A DNA stretch of 64,000 nt from Corallococcus carmarthensis (GTDB lineage Bacteria > Myxococcota > Myxococcia > Myxococcales > Myxococcaceae), in contig NZ_RAWE01000004.1 of assembly GCF_003611695.1 (NCBI RefSeq), positions 1-64,000 on the forward strand, read 5' to 3'. The notes under the pieces were generated by a model. The model was not told where the DNA came from. It did no database searches and was given only the letters and a program-made list of their open reading frames with translations. Of the stretch, positions 37,387 to 48,158 are shown piece by piece. How positions within the stretch are numbered: position 1 is the first letter of the stretch; every line of letters begins with the position of its first letter. A program made the translations under genes and the position numbers.

Positions 37387-39744
37387 CTAGGTCATCTCCA
37401 CGTCCAGAACCAGGGAGGCCCGGATGGGATGTCCATGACTGCTCCAGAAGCGGTGGAGCAGGTCGAAGTCGTAACTCTCCTGGACGCGAGGTGTGAGCTT
37501 GCGGCCATCCAACTCGTGCGGAAGGCCACGTGTGAGCAGCCCATGGAGCACGCCGAGCAGCTCATGTTCCTCCTCCGCTCGGTTGGACCACGCGGAGACG
37601 ATGAGCCCCAGCCGCAGGGCACCGTTCTGGGTGACGGCCAGCCGGTAGAGCGCGAGCGACACGGCGGGCCGCTTCCCCGCGAGCGCCTCCCGGGTGGGAG
37701 AGCCGTGGAGGATGTGGATCTCCTTGAGGAAGTGTTGTCTCAACTGCGAGTCCAGTGCCTCCTGGAACACCTCCGCCACGCGGCGCAGGCGTGTCCCCGC
37801 GTCCGAGGGAGCATCCGCTTCTGGACGCCGTGAGAGCCGGCCCAGCTCGTACAGCTCCAGCGCGACCGCGCGCTCCAGATGTTCCTGGGCCAACGGCGCC
37901 CCGGCCTGTTCCGCGAGGAAGATGGCCTTGAGGGCGGCGTTGCGGATGTCGCCGCCCGCCAGCCGGTGCCGCTGGGCAAGGCCCGCCAGGTCGAGCGTCT
38001 CCGCGCGTGGCACACCCTCCGGAAGCATCAGCTCCCAGATGCGGCGTCGCTCCTCGACCTCGGGGAAGGGGAACTCGATGCGCGCGTGGAAGCGGCGCAG
38101 GAACGCTTCGTCGATGGCGGTCTGGAGGTTGGTGGCGAGGATGATCAAGCCGTCGTGGCGCTCGATGCGCTGGAGGAGGAAGCCGACCTCCAGGTTGGCG
38201 AAGCGATCATTGGCGTTGCTGACCTCCGTGCGCGCGGAGAACAGCGAGTCCGCCTCGTCGAAGAACAGCACGGCGCCAGCGCGCTCGCCCTGGGACAGCA
38301 CCTCGTCGATGTTCTTCTCGGTCTCGCCCACGTACTTGCTGACGAGCCGCGACAGGTCGACGACGTACAGCGGCCGGCCCACCGCATGCGCGATGACCTC
38401 CGCGGCCAGCGTCTTCCCGGTGCCGGAGCGTCCGGAGAACAGGGCCACCGGGCCCGTGTTCAACCGGAAGCGGCGTGACAGGCCCCGCTCCTCGGCGACT
38501 CGGTCGCGCTGGGCCACGTAGAACAACAGTCGCTCCAGGGCTTCGCGAGTGGTGTCACGCACCACGAGGTCCGCGAACGTCCGGGATGCCTCCAGCCGGT
38601 AGCCATGGCGCAGCGGCACCTGGACGAGCCGCGAGGCAGCGGCACGAAGCGCGTCCGCATCGCAGCCTGGAGCCGAATCGAATACGCGGCGGATCTCCTG
38701 GAGCCCGCCTCGAAAGCCAGACGCCAGCCGACCCGCGTCCGCCGCCGTCAATGACAGACTCCGGGATTGGGCCTCCTCCAGCCACAGGGTCCGCCGCTGG
38801 ACGAAGCCTGGCGCCGGGGCCTCGTGGTGTGGCACGGCGACAGGCTGCGCGGAGTCCGCGAGCACCAGACCGCGTCCTCCGAAGCGCTGACACAGGCCAG
38901 ACAGCGTCTCCGTGACGGAGAGCGCCAGCCCCCGCTCGCAGCCGGACATGTCCACGGCCAGCAAGGCGCCGCGCACGGACGCCAGGCGCCACAGGGCCCG
39001 CGCCATGGAGACCGGCTCCGGAGCCCCCGCCCACCGGGCGACGACCAGCGGCATCCCCGCCTCGGCGGCGAGCCCCAACGCCACACCCAGCCGTTCACCT
39101 TCGCCATGCACGACGGCGAAGGAGCCCGGGGATGCACGGCCGCCAGAGGGCAGGGACTCAACGCCATGCCACTCCAGCGGCAGGTCCCCCAGCACGGAGG
39201 GACGGGGCAACTCCAGCAGGGCCTCACGGACTTCGGGAGCCAGGTCCACGGGCCGGAGCATGGGAGGAAAGGCACCGGAGCCCGTCTGCAACAATCCACC
39301 CCCCACGAGCAGCCCGCTGTCGGTCAGCGACGCCAGCAAGCACTGCGCGCGAGCGGGCGTGCGGCCCAGGACGGTGAGGAGCAACCGCTCCACGTTCCAG
39401 CCCTGCGCGGTCTCGTCCTGAAGCACGGCGAACAGGCGCGGGTAGCGCGGCTCCAGGTACGTCGCGAGCAGCAGCAGCAGTGCCTCCTCCTCCACGGGGT
39501 CCACGCGCAGCGAAGCCCGCAGCCGGGCGAAGGGAAGGGGAGGCGAAGCCCCCAGCAGCGGCGTCTCCGCGAGCGCGGTGCTGAAGGCGAGTTCCGCGGT
39601 GGAGGGGCGCACGGTGGTGCGCACTGCATCCCAGCCACTCTCCTGCTCCCCCCGGAGCTTCGACGCGCGGGCCTCCTCCAGGTCACACACTTGGACGAGC
39701 AGCGCATCCAGACGCCTCAGCGTCTCCCCCCACAACGGATCCAT
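37387..39744 (-). CDS. CIS-type AAA+ ATPase (Afp15-like)
   Basis: A 785-aa ATPase. The AAA+ core sits in the second half: Walker A GRSGTGKT (about 438-445), Walker B VLFFDEADSLF (about 491-501), and an IILATNLQTAIDEAFLRRFH sensor/arginine-finger stretch. The long N-terminal region has LEEARASKLRGEQESGWDAV and a divergent first ATPase-like half. CIS loci carry such an ATPase (Afp15/PVC15) thought to disassemble or recycle particles. The start MDPLWGETL is preceded by GGAGG; a longer frame upstream lacks protein character. It heads the minus-strand operon leading into the annexin protein, tying that operon to the particle genes. Confidence 0.82.
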   Translation of the reverse strand: MDPLWGETLRRLDALLVQVCDLEEARASKLRGEQESGWDAVRTTVRPSTAELAFSTALAETPLLGASPPLPFARLRASLRVDPVEEEALLLLLATYLEPRYPRLFAVLQDETAQGWNVERLLLTVLGRTPARAQCLLASLTDSGLLVGGGLLQTGSGAFPPMLRPVDLAPEVREALLELPRPSVLGDLPLEWHGVESLPSGGRASPGSFAVVHGEGERLGVALGLAAEAGMPLVVARWAGAPEPVSMARALWRLASVRGALLAVDMSGCERGLALSVTETLSGLCQRFGGRGLVLADSAQPVAVPHHEAPAPGFVQRRTLWLEEAQSRSLSLTAADAGRLASGFRGGLQEIRRVFDSAPGCDADALRAAASRLVQVPLRHGYRLEASRTFADLVVRDTTREALERLLFYVAQRDRVAEERGLSRRFRLNTGPVALFSGRSGTGKTLAAEVIAHAVGRPLYVVDLSRLVSKYVGETEKNIDEVLSQGERAGAVLFFDEADSLFSARTEVSNANDRFANLEVGFLLQRIERHDGLIILATNLQTAIDEAFLRRFHARIEFPFPEVEERRRIWELMLPEGVPRAETLDLAGLAQRHRLAGGDIRNAALKAIFLAEQAGAPLAQEHLERAVALELYELGRLSRRPEADAPSDAGTRLRRVAEVFQEALDSQLRQHFLKEIHILHGSPTREALAGKRPAVSLALYRLAVTQNGALRLGLIVSAWSNRAEEEHELLGVLHGLLTRGLPHELDGRKLTPRVQESYDFDLLHRFWSSHGHPIRASLVLDVEMT

Positions 39745-39890
39745 GGGCGCCTCCAGCCGGCCAGCATAGGGAGGGTGGGTGGAGCAGGCCATCGAGGGCC
39801 CCGGAGGGCAGGTGCCACTGCGTTGGTATTCCGCCAATGGATTGGAGGAAGTGCTGACCCGGTGGCGGGGCGGGTGGTAGAGACCGGCAC
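39745..39890. promoter_or_regulatory. Divergent promoter region
   Basis: This 146-bp gap separates the minus-strand ATPase operon from a plus-strand flavin reductase, so it must carry promoters for both. I see no clean -35/-10 pair or operator dyad. Confidence 0.35.
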
Positions 39891-40391
39891 ATGACTCAGA
39901 GTGGTACTGAAGGGGTATCGGCCCTGGAGTTCCGGGAGGCGATGTCCCGGTGGGCGAGCGGGGTGGCGGTGGTCTCCGTCCGTGATGCGGACGGGGTCGC
40001 GGCGACGACGGTCAGCTCCTTCAGTTCCCTCTCCCTGACACCTCCGCTGATCGTCCTGGCGCTGCAGCAGTCCTCCCGCACGCTCAAGCGTGTGGAGGCT
40101 GCCCGTCGCTTCAGTGTGAGTGTGTTGTCCACCACCCAACGCGACGTGTCGATCCGCTGCGCGAAGGGGGAGGCCGAAGGCCTGGTGTTCGACGAAGAGT
40201 CCTTCGTGCAGGACAGCCTGGTGGGTCTGGCGTGCGCTCTGTTGGATGTGCACCGTTACGGCGATCACCTGTTGCTGGTGGGCCGCGTGGAGCGCATCCA
40301 GCGGGGAGTGGACGGAGAACCGTTGCTCTACTGGAACCGGGCGTATCGCGCGCTGACGGCGCACCCGGAGCCAGGGCCCGCCCCGAAGTAG
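39891..40391 (+). CDS. flavin reductase-like FMN-binding protein
   Basis: A 166-aa split-barrel flavin reductase, full length for the family. The N-terminus FREAMSRWASGVAVVSVRD and the following ATTVSSFSSLSLTPPLIVLAL are the conserved flavin-binding pattern, and HRYGDHLLLVGRVERI is the closing strand. It would reduce FMN/FAD with NAD(P)H for a partner monooxygenase, in the cytoplasm. No partner oxygenase is adjacent; the neighbour is a superoxide dismutase 45 bp downstream, hinting at redox defence. Confidence 0.85.
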   Translation: MTQSGTEGVSALEFREAMSRWASGVAVVSVRDADGVAATTVSSFSSLSLTPPLIVLALQQSSRTLKRVEAARRFSVSVLSTTQRDVSIRCAKGEAEGLVFDEESFVQDSLVGLACALLDVHRYGDHLLLVGRVERIQRGVDGEPLLYWNRAYRALTAHPEPGPAPK

Positions 40392-40436
40392 CGAACGAAC
40401 AGCAGCACCTCACTGAACCCAGAAAGGACGTACCCG

Positions 40437-41015
<579 letters not shown>

Positions 41016-41033
41016 TCGCTGTTGAAGCAACGG

Positions 41034-41077
41034 GAACCGCGCGGCCCGGCTCGGCACGGTCCGGAGCGGCGCGGTTC
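41034..41077 (+). terminator. Candidate terminator after sodB
   Basis: A 9-bp perfect stem, GAACCGCGC with GCGCGGTTC, encloses a GC-rich loop able to pair further. It begins 18 bp after the sodB stop. A TTTT run lies about 18 bases beyond the stem, so the tail is imperfect. Confidence 0.5.
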
Positions 41078-41150
41078 TCCGTGGCAGGGTGGGTTTTCAC
41101 GACAGGGTGTTTGGCATTAGTCTCGCGGCGAACCACGCCGGGGGGCGGTC

Positions 41151-44100
41151 GTGAAAATCCAGGACACCGCAGTGCCTGCCGGGGCTGAGAGAAAGCCCGC
41201 GCGCGATGGGCATTCGGAAGAGGCTGCTCGGACCTGCATCGAATGCCTTGTCGAGCAGGAGCTTCAGCCCGCTCCTGAACCCGGGAGGAGCCGCATCGGG
41301 TTGGCCCTCTCCGGAGGCGGCATCCGCAGCGCCACCTTCAACCTGGGACTGCTGCAAGGCCTGCATGACCTGGGCATCCTGGGCTGCTTCGACTATCTCG
41401 CCACCGTCTCTGGAGGGGGCTACGTCGGCGGCTTCTGGAGTGCCTGGCGCAGCCGCGCGGAGGACCCCAACGCCCGCGCTGCCCTGTTCCCACGGCAGGA
41501 GGACAGCAAGTCGCCAGAGCCGGGGGCCATCCGCCGGCTGCGGGAATTCAGCAACTTCCTGAGCCCCCGGCTGGGATTGCTGAGCGTGGACACGGGCCGG
41601 CTCGTCACCGCCGTGCTTGCAGCTGTCATTCCCTCGCTCCTGACGGTCCTGTCGCTGATCCTCCTGACGATCGCCGCCTGGGGAACGCTGTCCTGGCTCC
41701 TCCTGGGTCCTCCCTCGGCCAACGCCATTCCATGGCTTTCGCTGTCCACGCTGTGCGTGCTCTCCGCTGGCGTGCTGTCCGGCCTGGAGTGGATCTGGCG
41801 GCTGCACGAGACGGGGGTCCGGCGCACTCCCTATGTGCTGTCATGCCTGCTCGCCGTGGTGGTGGCGTGCTCGGGGTGGGCCTGCTTCAAGCCCTCGGGC
41901 ATGGCCGTCTTCACGGCCCCGGGGTGGCAGCTGCCGGCTTTCAAGGGCGCGGCCTGGGGCTCGAAGGTGTATCTGTTCGCACCCGCGCTGGCCTGGCTTG
42001 GCACCGTGGCGGTGCTGGTCGTCCTCCGCTGGATGGCCTCACGCGGAGCTCAGCCCGTCGTGCCTCCCACGAAGCACGACCGGGGGATGAACCTCCGGCA
42101 ACTCACGCTGGCCATGGATCGCGTCATCAGCCGGCTGTTGTTGATGGCCGGCGTCTGGAGCGCCTTCGTGCTCCTGATGTACGTGGCCGGCCTGCTGGCC
42201 AGCAACACCCTGCCCAATCCCTTCAAGGCGAAGGATGACCTGGCTCGGGCGACCTACCTCAGCGTGACGGGGTTCCTGTCCGCGCTCTTCGCCAGGGCCG
42301 TCAACAGGCTGGCCCAACAGCAGCCCCAGCAGGCCGGCCAGGATGGCCCCCTGCGGGACCGGATGAACCTGCGCATGGTCCGGATCCTGGCTCCGGTGGT
42401 GGTCTTCCTGCTCATGGCGGGTTGCGGCGCGGTGCTCTCGGCGATGCCGGCGGACCATCATCACCGGGTGATCTTCGGTGCCGCCGGGATGCTGCTGTTC
42501 TCGCTGCTGCTCTTCGCGCCCAACCAGGTGGGGCTCCACTCCTTCTATCGCTCACGGATCGTTCGGGCCTTCCTGGGCGCTTCTTGGATCCGGGGAGCGC
42601 AGACCGGCCAGCGCCTCACGGAGGAGCAGGACGACGACGACCTGCCTCTGGACGCACTCGGCAAGGTCCAGCGTCCCTTCCACCTCATCTGCTGCGCGGC
42701 CAATGACCTGAACCCGAGCAACCCCATTGGCAGCCTCCACCGCTGGGCGGACAGCGCCGTGCTGTCAGGCGTGGCCTTCTCCGTGGGGAAGACGTGGGCC
42801 CCCTGGGGCGAGGAAAAGGCGCCATCGCTGGGGTCCGCGCTGACGGCCTCCGGCGCGGCACTGAACGCCCACATGGGAGCGATGTCGCGGCGGCTGGGGC
42901 CGGCGGTGACCTTCCTGCTCACCACGCTCAACGTCCGGCTGGGCCTGTGGTTGGCCCGCCCTCGGCCGCCAGATAGCTCCGGAGCACCGCTGTGGAGGAA
43001 GGTCCTGGTGGGATGGCCCTTCGTGCAGGAGCTGGTCGGCGCGTCGCGTTCAGAGGGGCAGGAGGTGCTCCTGTCGGACGGCGGCCACTTCGAGAACCTC
43101 GGGCTCTATGAGCTGATCCGCCGGCGCTGCCGCTACATCGTCGTCTCCGACTGCGGCATGGATCCGACGGTGGCCTTCGAGGACTTTGGCAACGCGGTCC
43201 GGCGCGTGCGCGAGGACTTCGGCGTCCAGATCGAGATCGACCTGTCACCCCTGCGGCCCGGCGCGGGGGGCTGCGCACGTCAGCCGATGGTCGCGGGCGA
43301 CCTGCGCTATCCGGACGGGACGTCAGGTGTGCTGCTGCTCTTCAAGCCCTCGCTGGTCGGCACCGAGCCTCCCGACATCACCCAATACAAGACGGCCAAT
43401 CCGGCCTTCCCACATGACACCACGATCAACCAGTTCTACGACGAGGCGCAGTGGGAGTCGTATCGCCGGCTCGGTGCCCACGCGGCGTTCTCCGCGTTCC
43501 AGATCCTGGGCGCGGAGGAACTCGTCCGGGAGATGCCGGAGACGAAGGTGGATGTCTCGCCCTGGGCACCCGAGCTGTTCGCCCGGGCCCGGAGGGAGTG
43601 GCTGCCGCTCCCCTCGGGCTTCGACTCCCGGCTGGAACGCAACGCCAAGCGCATGTTGGAGGTCGAGGAGATGTTGCAGCAGCCGGGATGCGACGGCCTG
43701 AGGGCGGAGGTGTTCAAGGAGCTTGTGCCCTTGGAGCAAGCCCTTCCCACCCCACCCGTGAATCACGGGGCGGCCCTGCCCGTGCTCCGTCAGGCCCTCC
43801 GGCTGATGGAGGAGTTGTTCGTCTCCGAGGACCTGGCGCGGCACTACAACCATCCCCTGTACCTGGGCGTGCTCAACTACTTCTCACGGTGGGCCTACGC
43901 GCCGCTGTTCCGGATGTGGTGGCCCGTCCTCCAGACGCTCCATCCCCGGCAGTTCGCGCGCTTCATGGAGAGCCGCTTCGGCCTGCCCTCGGGAATGGCG
44001 TTGTCGGAGGCAGGCGCGGAGCGGATCAGTCATGGCGGAGACGGCTTCGCGAAGCATTGCTGGGACCTGGATGCCGGACATCGCCAGGCCGAGGTGGGCG

Positions 44101-44546
44101 GCGCCAGACATCTGCTCTCCTATGAGTTGGATCTCCGCTACGGAAACACCCCATGCAGCACGCTCCAGGTCGCCCAGGTCGTCGTGAAAAAGGAGGGCCC
44201 GCGGCTCAGCTGGGATGCGTGCGATTTCTACGTCCCGCCAGGCCTCTGGGGGGTGGGCCTGGGCGAGCGGTTCCTGCGAAAGCTCCTCGTGAACAGCGCC
44301 ACGCTGTTCACGGAGCCGGTGACGTCCTTCCGGGTGCGCATCTGTACGAAGAGGGGGGCCTCGGCGGCGGCCCGGAAGGCGTCCGCGGACGAAGCCCAGC
44401 TCTACCTCGCCGCTGGGTTCCGTGAGGTCTCGACGGCAAAGGTGGTCGACGCGAAGGCCGCACCGGCGGACGAGGAGCTCCAGGTCTTGCTCGAATGGAG
44501 TCCCGAACTCCAGCCGGCCGAGGTCCCACTCCAGCAGGCGGCGTGA
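41151..44546 (+). CDS. patatin-like membrane phospholipase with GNAT-like C-terminus
   Basis: A 1131-aa protein starting at GTG after a GGGGGGCGG stretch. The patatin signature is split. GGGIRSATFNLGLLQGL (about 52-68) is the oxyanion loop, ATVSGGGYVGG carries the likely nucleophile Ser at about 87 (the usual first Gly of GxSxG is Thr here), and DGGHFENLGLYELI (about 643) supplies the Asp. Between them are several membrane spans (about 163-193, 200-215, 230-250, 330-350, 418-455). The last 200 residues (LWGVGLGERFLRKLLV, LYLAAGFREVST) resemble a GNAT fold. It likely acts on membrane lipids from a membrane anchor. The GNAT part is a weaker call. Confidence 0.72.
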   Translation: MKIQDTAVPAGAERKPARDGHSEEAARTCIECLVEQELQPAPEPGRSRIGLALSGGGIRSATFNLGLLQGLHDLGILGCFDYLATVSGGGYVGGFWSAWRSRAEDPNARAALFPRQEDSKSPEPGAIRRLREFSNFLSPRLGLLSVDTGRLVTAVLAAVIPSLLTVLSLILLTIAAWGTLSWLLLGPPSANAIPWLSLSTLCVLSAGVLSGLEWIWRLHETGVRRTPYVLSCLLAVVVACSGWACFKPSGMAVFTAPGWQLPAFKGAAWGSKVYLFAPALAWLGTVAVLVVLRWMASRGAQPVVPPTKHDRGMNLRQLTLAMDRVISRLLLMAGVWSAFVLLMYVAGLLASNTLPNPFKAKDDLARATYLSVTGFLSALFARAVNRLAQQQPQQAGQDGPLRDRMNLRMVRILAPVVVFLLMAGCGAVLSAMPADHHHRVIFGAAGMLLFSLLLFAPNQVGLHSFYRSRIVRAFLGASWIRGAQTGQRLTEEQDDDDLPLDALGKVQRPFHLICCAANDLNPSNPIGSLHRWADSAVLSGVAFSVGKTWAPWGEEKAPSLGSALTASGAALNAHMGAMSRRLGPAVTFLLTTLNVRLGLWLARPRPPDSSGAPLWRKVLVGWPFVQELVGASRSEGQEVLLSDGGHFENLGLYELIRRRCRYIVVSDCGMDPTVAFEDFGNAVRRVREDFGVQIEIDLSPLRPGAGGCARQPMVAGDLRYPDGTSGVLLLFKPSLVGTEPPDITQYKTANPAFPHDTTINQFYDEAQWESYRRLGAHAAFSAFQILGAEELVREMPETKVDVSPWAPELFARARREWLPLPSGFDSRLERNAKRMLEVEEMLQQPGCDGLRAEVFKELVPLEQALPTPPVNHGAALPVLRQALRLMEELFVSEDLARHYNHPLYLGVLNYFSRWAYAPLFRMWWPVLQTLHPRQFARFMESRFGLPSGMALSEAGAERISHGGDGFAKHCWDLDAGHRQAEVGGARHLLSYELDLRYGNTPCSTLQVAQVVVKKEGPRLSWDACDFYVPPGLWGVGLGERFLRKLLVNSATLFTEPVTSFRVRICTKRGASAAARKASADEAQLYLAAGFREVSTAKVVDAKAAPADEELQVLLEWSPELQPAEVPLQQAA

Positions 44547-44558
44547 AGCCAGGGCCCG

Positions 44559-47297
44559 TCAGGGGGCGCGGGACGCCGGGCCGGGGCGCGCTCCGGCGAG
44601 CCCCTCCACGATGAACAGCCGCGAGAGCGCCTCGTTGTAGCTGTACGCATAGGTGCTCCCGTCCGCGGAGAGCGCCAGCGTCATCACCGAGATGAGCCCC
44701 GGCGGGGTTCCTCGCGCGGGAATGGTCAGGTGCGGCGTGCTCGCGCCGGTCTTCACGTCGACGCGTGACACCTGGACGGGGAGGGAGACGCTGCGCAGGT
44801 AGAGGGCCGCGCCGCTCGCGTCCCAGCCCACCACCCACTGATCCGTGAACTGGCCGGGGACCGTTCCCTGCGCCTCACCCGTCGCGGAGAACAGGCGAAG
44901 GCTTCCCGCCGCGTCCACCGCCGCGAGCCGTGCGCCGTCCGGGGAGATGGCCGTGTCGAACCCCGTGCCTTCCGCCGTGATGGGGCGGGGTGCACCGGCG
45001 CCGGGTTCGAACACCCACAGGCGGGCGGGACGTCCCTCTTCGTGCGCGCGCAGCAGCAACCGCTTCCCGTCAGGGAACCAGCGCGCCGACAGCACCGTGG
45101 CGACCGGAGCGAGCGACAGGGGACGCGGCTCCCCCGCGCCCGTGGGCAGCAGCAGGAACTCCATCGGCTCGCCGTAGCGCACCGTCAGCACCTGCTTGCC
45201 GTCCGGGGACAGCGCCATGGGAATGCCGTCGCCCAGCCGGACCGGTGGGGCGCCGTCGGTGGTGCGCAGATAGGCTCCGTAGGTGGGGCCTTCCACCTCC
45301 GCACCCTCCGCGAAGATCAGCGTCCGGCCGTCGCGGGACAGGCCGGTCATGAACGACGAGTCCGACCACGCCAGGTCCCGCTCCGCCCCCGCGTCCCCGA
45401 ACGCCAGCCCCGTGCGGATCACCGGATGATCCACCAGGACCGCGCCCTCGTGGGAGATGTCATGCAACACCATCCGTCCGGCGATCCGATCCACCGGCCG
45501 CAGCGTGCCGCGCAGGTCGACCGCGAACAGCTCGGAGTCCGCCCCCGTGCGCGAGGCGGTGAACCACACCTCGCGTCCGTCCGGAGCCCACGCCAGCCCC
45601 CGGGTGCTCGCCCAGTCCGCGGAGAGCTCACGGGGCGGACCGTCCTTCTCCAGCACCCAGACCCCGCCCCGGTCGTCCTTCGGATGCGCGTGGAACAGGA
45701 ACGCGATCCGCGCCCCGTCAGGGGAGACGCGCGCGTGGCTGATCCACCCCTGGGACTCGAAGCGCACCGTGCCGGGCGGCTGCTCCAGCCGGAAGGTGTC
45801 GCCCACGCGGCGCACCACCGCGAGCGGTCCGTCGCCGCTCCCCCAGTCCGCCTCCAGGACGCCGTCGAGCACGGCCCTGGGCGCGCCACCGGCCAGCGGC
45901 ATCAAGCCCAACGTCCCGCTGCCATGGTCCGCGTCGAAGAACCGGGGCTCGAGCAACACCGCCAGCTCTCCGCGCGACGACGCGGCCAGCACGTCCGCGT
46001 GTTGCCCCAGCGGCTGGGACAGCGGACGTTCCGTGCGCGCGCTGTAGAGCTCCGCGCGTCCTCCCTCCCACGCCGCGCCATAGAGCAACGTGTGCCCATC
46101 CGCGGAGAACCGTGCGTTGAGCACGTGGCCCCGGCGGAACGTGACGGGACGGTACGTCGGGCGGGACGCCTGCACTGTTTGAGTTACCGGGGCCGCCTGC
46201 CTGTCGCCGAACGCCAGGAACCCGATGGCCACGCACAGCGGCACGGCCGCCGCGACCGCGAACAGGGCAGGGCGAGGCAATGTGCGGCGCCGCACGGCGA
46301 GGGGCGAGCCGCGAGCCGCGATGGACTCCAGGGCGAAGGCCAGGTCCTGCGCGGACTGGAACCGGTCGCCCGGCGCCTTCGCCAGACAGCGGGCAATCAC
46401 CATCCCCAGTTCCCCCGGCAGCACGGCTGGCTCATCGCGGAGCGCGGCGCTCATCCGCTCCACGGGGCTGTCACCGCCAAAGGGCGCACGGCCGCTCACG
46501 GCCTCATGGAGCACCGCACCCAGCGAGAACACGTCCGCGCGGGCATCCACGCCCTGACCGCGGATCTGCTCCGGCGCCATGTACCCGGCGGTGCCCACCA
46601 CCGCGCCGCTCTGGGTCAGCGCGGCGTCCTCGATGCGCTCGGTGAGCCGCGCCAGTCCGAAGTCGAGGATCCGCGCGCCGCCGCTCTCACAGAGGAAGAT
46701 GTTCGCGGGCTTGAGGTCGCGGTGGATGACGCCACGAGCGTGCGCGGCCGCGAGCCCCTGTGACAACTGGATGCCCAGCCGCAGCGCCTGCTCCAATGGC
46801 ATGGGACCGCGCATCAGCTGCGTCCGAAGGGTGACGCCCTCCAGCCACTCGGTGACGAGGTACGGCACGTCCTCGTGGGTCCCCACATCGAACAGGGTGA
46901 GCAGGTGCGGATGGGACAGCGCTCCCGCCGCGCGAGCCTCCTGCCGGAAGCGGCCCAGGCGCTCCGGGTCCTGGGCGAACCGAGGCGGGAGCACCTTCAG
47001 CGCTACGTCCCGTCCCAGCCGGCCATCCCGCGCCCGGTAGACGTCACCCATCGCGCCACTGCCGGCATGGCCAACGATGACGTACGGCCCCACCTGTTCC
47101 CCTGGAGCGAACGCGCGGGGAGGAGGGACCGCCTCCACGAGCCGGCCCTCCGCATGCCACGTCGCCGCGACGGCCGCGAGCAGCGGGCCGCACGAGTCAC
47201 AGCGTGAGAGATGGGCCTCGGCGAAGGCGCGCTGCTCGGAGGGCAGCCGGTCCTCCACGAAGGCGAGAATCGTTTCCTCGGAAGGACATCCCGTCAT
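44559..47297 (-). CDS. Ser/Thr protein kinase with zinc-finger head and beta-propeller sensor
   Basis: A 912-aa protein. Residues 29-36 form an anti-sigma-like zinc motif (H29-x3-C33-x2-C36). The kinase domain runs from about 69 to 330, with glycine loop GHAGSGAMGDVY, lysine in VALKVL, catalytic HRDLKPAN and DFGLARL. A single membrane span (ALFAVAAAVPLCVAIGFLAF) follows at about 345-365. The C-terminal 520 residues are TolB/PD40-like propeller repeats (ARFSADGHTLLYG, VSPDGARIAFL, LSPDGKQVL). This is the usual myxobacterial receptor-kinase layout with an outside sensor. Its neighbour on the plus strand is convergent. Confidence 0.9.
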   Translation of the reverse strand: MTGCPSEETILAFVEDRLPSEQRAFAEAHLSRCDSCGPLLAAVAATWHAEGRLVEAVPPPRAFAPGEQVGPYVIVGHAGSGAMGDVYRARDGRLGRDVALKVLPPRFAQDPERLGRFRQEARAAGALSHPHLLTLFDVGTHEDVPYLVTEWLEGVTLRTQLMRGPMPLEQALRLGIQLSQGLAAAHARGVIHRDLKPANIFLCESGGARILDFGLARLTERIEDAALTQSGAVVGTAGYMAPEQIRGQGVDARADVFSLGAVLHEAVSGRAPFGGDSPVERMSAALRDEPAVLPGELGMVIARCLAKAPGDRFQSAQDLAFALESIAARGSPLAVRRRTLPRPALFAVAAAVPLCVAIGFLAFGDRQAAPVTQTVQASRPTYRPVTFRRGHVLNARFSADGHTLLYGAAWEGGRAELYSARTERPLSQPLGQHADVLAASSRGELAVLLEPRFFDADHGSGTLGLMPLAGGAPRAVLDGVLEADWGSGDGPLAVVRRVGDTFRLEQPPGTVRFESQGWISHARVSPDGARIAFLFHAHPKDDRGGVWVLEKDGPPRELSADWASTRGLAWAPDGREVWFTASRTGADSELFAVDLRGTLRPVDRIAGRMVLHDISHEGAVLVDHPVIRTGLAFGDAGAERDLAWSDSSFMTGLSRDGRTLIFAEGAEVEGPTYGAYLRTTDGAPPVRLGDGIPMALSPDGKQVLTVRYGEPMEFLLLPTGAGEPRPLSLAPVATVLSARWFPDGKRLLLRAHEEGRPARLWVFEPGAGAPRPITAEGTGFDTAISPDGARLAAVDAAGSLRLFSATGEAQGTVPGQFTDQWVVGWDASGAALYLRSVSLPVQVSRVDVKTGASTPHLTIPARGTPPGLISVMTLALSADGSTYAYSYNEALSRLFIVEGLAGARPGPASRAP

Positions 47298-47361
47298 GGT
47301 GGACGAGACTCTAACAAGCGGTTGGAGAGGGCTGCGCGGAGGGCGGCCTGGCGCGTGACGT

Positions 47362-48105
47362 TCAGCGTTCGGCTTCCATGCGCGCCTTCTCGTTGACGAT
47401 GATCTGGCGCACGTGGTCGCGCAGGGCGTGTACGTCTCCGGCGAAGCCCGCCGGGTCGATGGGCTCCAGCACGCGCACCCGGGCGTGGACCGCCTGCTGG
47501 ATGACGAGCCCGTGCTTCGGCATGGTCCGCGCGGTGCCGGTGAGGACCACGGGGATGATGGGACAGCGCTGCTGGATGGACAGCGTGAAGGCGCCGTCCT
47601 TGAAGGCCTTCACCTCGCCGTCATGGGAGCGGGTGCCTTCGGGAAACATCAGGATGGGCACACCGCGAGACAGCCAGCGCTCACAGCCGGCCATCATCTG
47701 GATGATGCTCGCGCGGTCTCCGCGGATGAGCGGCACGTAGCGGTTGAGGTGCATGTTCCAGCCAATGAGCGGCAGCTTGAAGTTCTCCGCCTTGGAGACC
47801 CACTTGAACGGCCGGTAGAGGCCGAAGAGGACCAGGATGTCCCCCAGCGACTCGTGGTTGGCCACCAGCACCGCCGCGCCCTTCCAGGGCAGGCGTTCGC
47901 GGCCCTCCACCCGCAGGTGCCACATCGGGTTCACGTAGAAATACAGCTGCGCCCAGAAGCACGAGTACAGGTGAAGCACGCGCCCATTCGCGTCGAACGG
48001 GCGGGTGAGCGCCCACAGCAGGACTGCTCCAAGGAACAGCACCGCGCTGGACAGCGCGAGGAAGGTCCAGAACGCGATCGAGAGGAGGATTCGGATAATC
48101 CCCAC
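47362..48105 (-). CDS. 1-acylglycerol-3-phosphate acyltransferase (PlsC family)
   Basis: A 247-aa acyltransferase. The N-terminal membrane segment (about 5-33) anchors it. The motif I histidine/aspartate lie in NHESLGD (H84, D89), and motif III is FPEGTRS (154-160). The family adds a second acyl chain to lysophosphatidic acid in phospholipid synthesis. It is a usual length and sits alone between a kinase and a lipoprotein gene. Confidence 0.88.
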   Translation of the reverse strand: MGIIRILLSIAFWTFLALSSAVLFLGAVLLWALTRPFDANGRVLHLYSCFWAQLYFYVNPMWHLRVEGRERLPWKGAAVLVANHESLGDILVLFGLYRPFKWVSKAENFKLPLIGWNMHLNRYVPLIRGDRASIIQMMAGCERWLSRGVPILMFPEGTRSHDGEVKAFKDGAFTLSIQQRCPIIPVVLTGTARTMPKHGLVIQQAVHARVRVLEPIDPAGFAGDVHALRDHVRQIIVNEKARMEAER

Positions 48106-48158
48106 TGTGTCATGGATGCAGGGAACTCCCTACCGGCACCGGCCGGACGCATGCGCGC

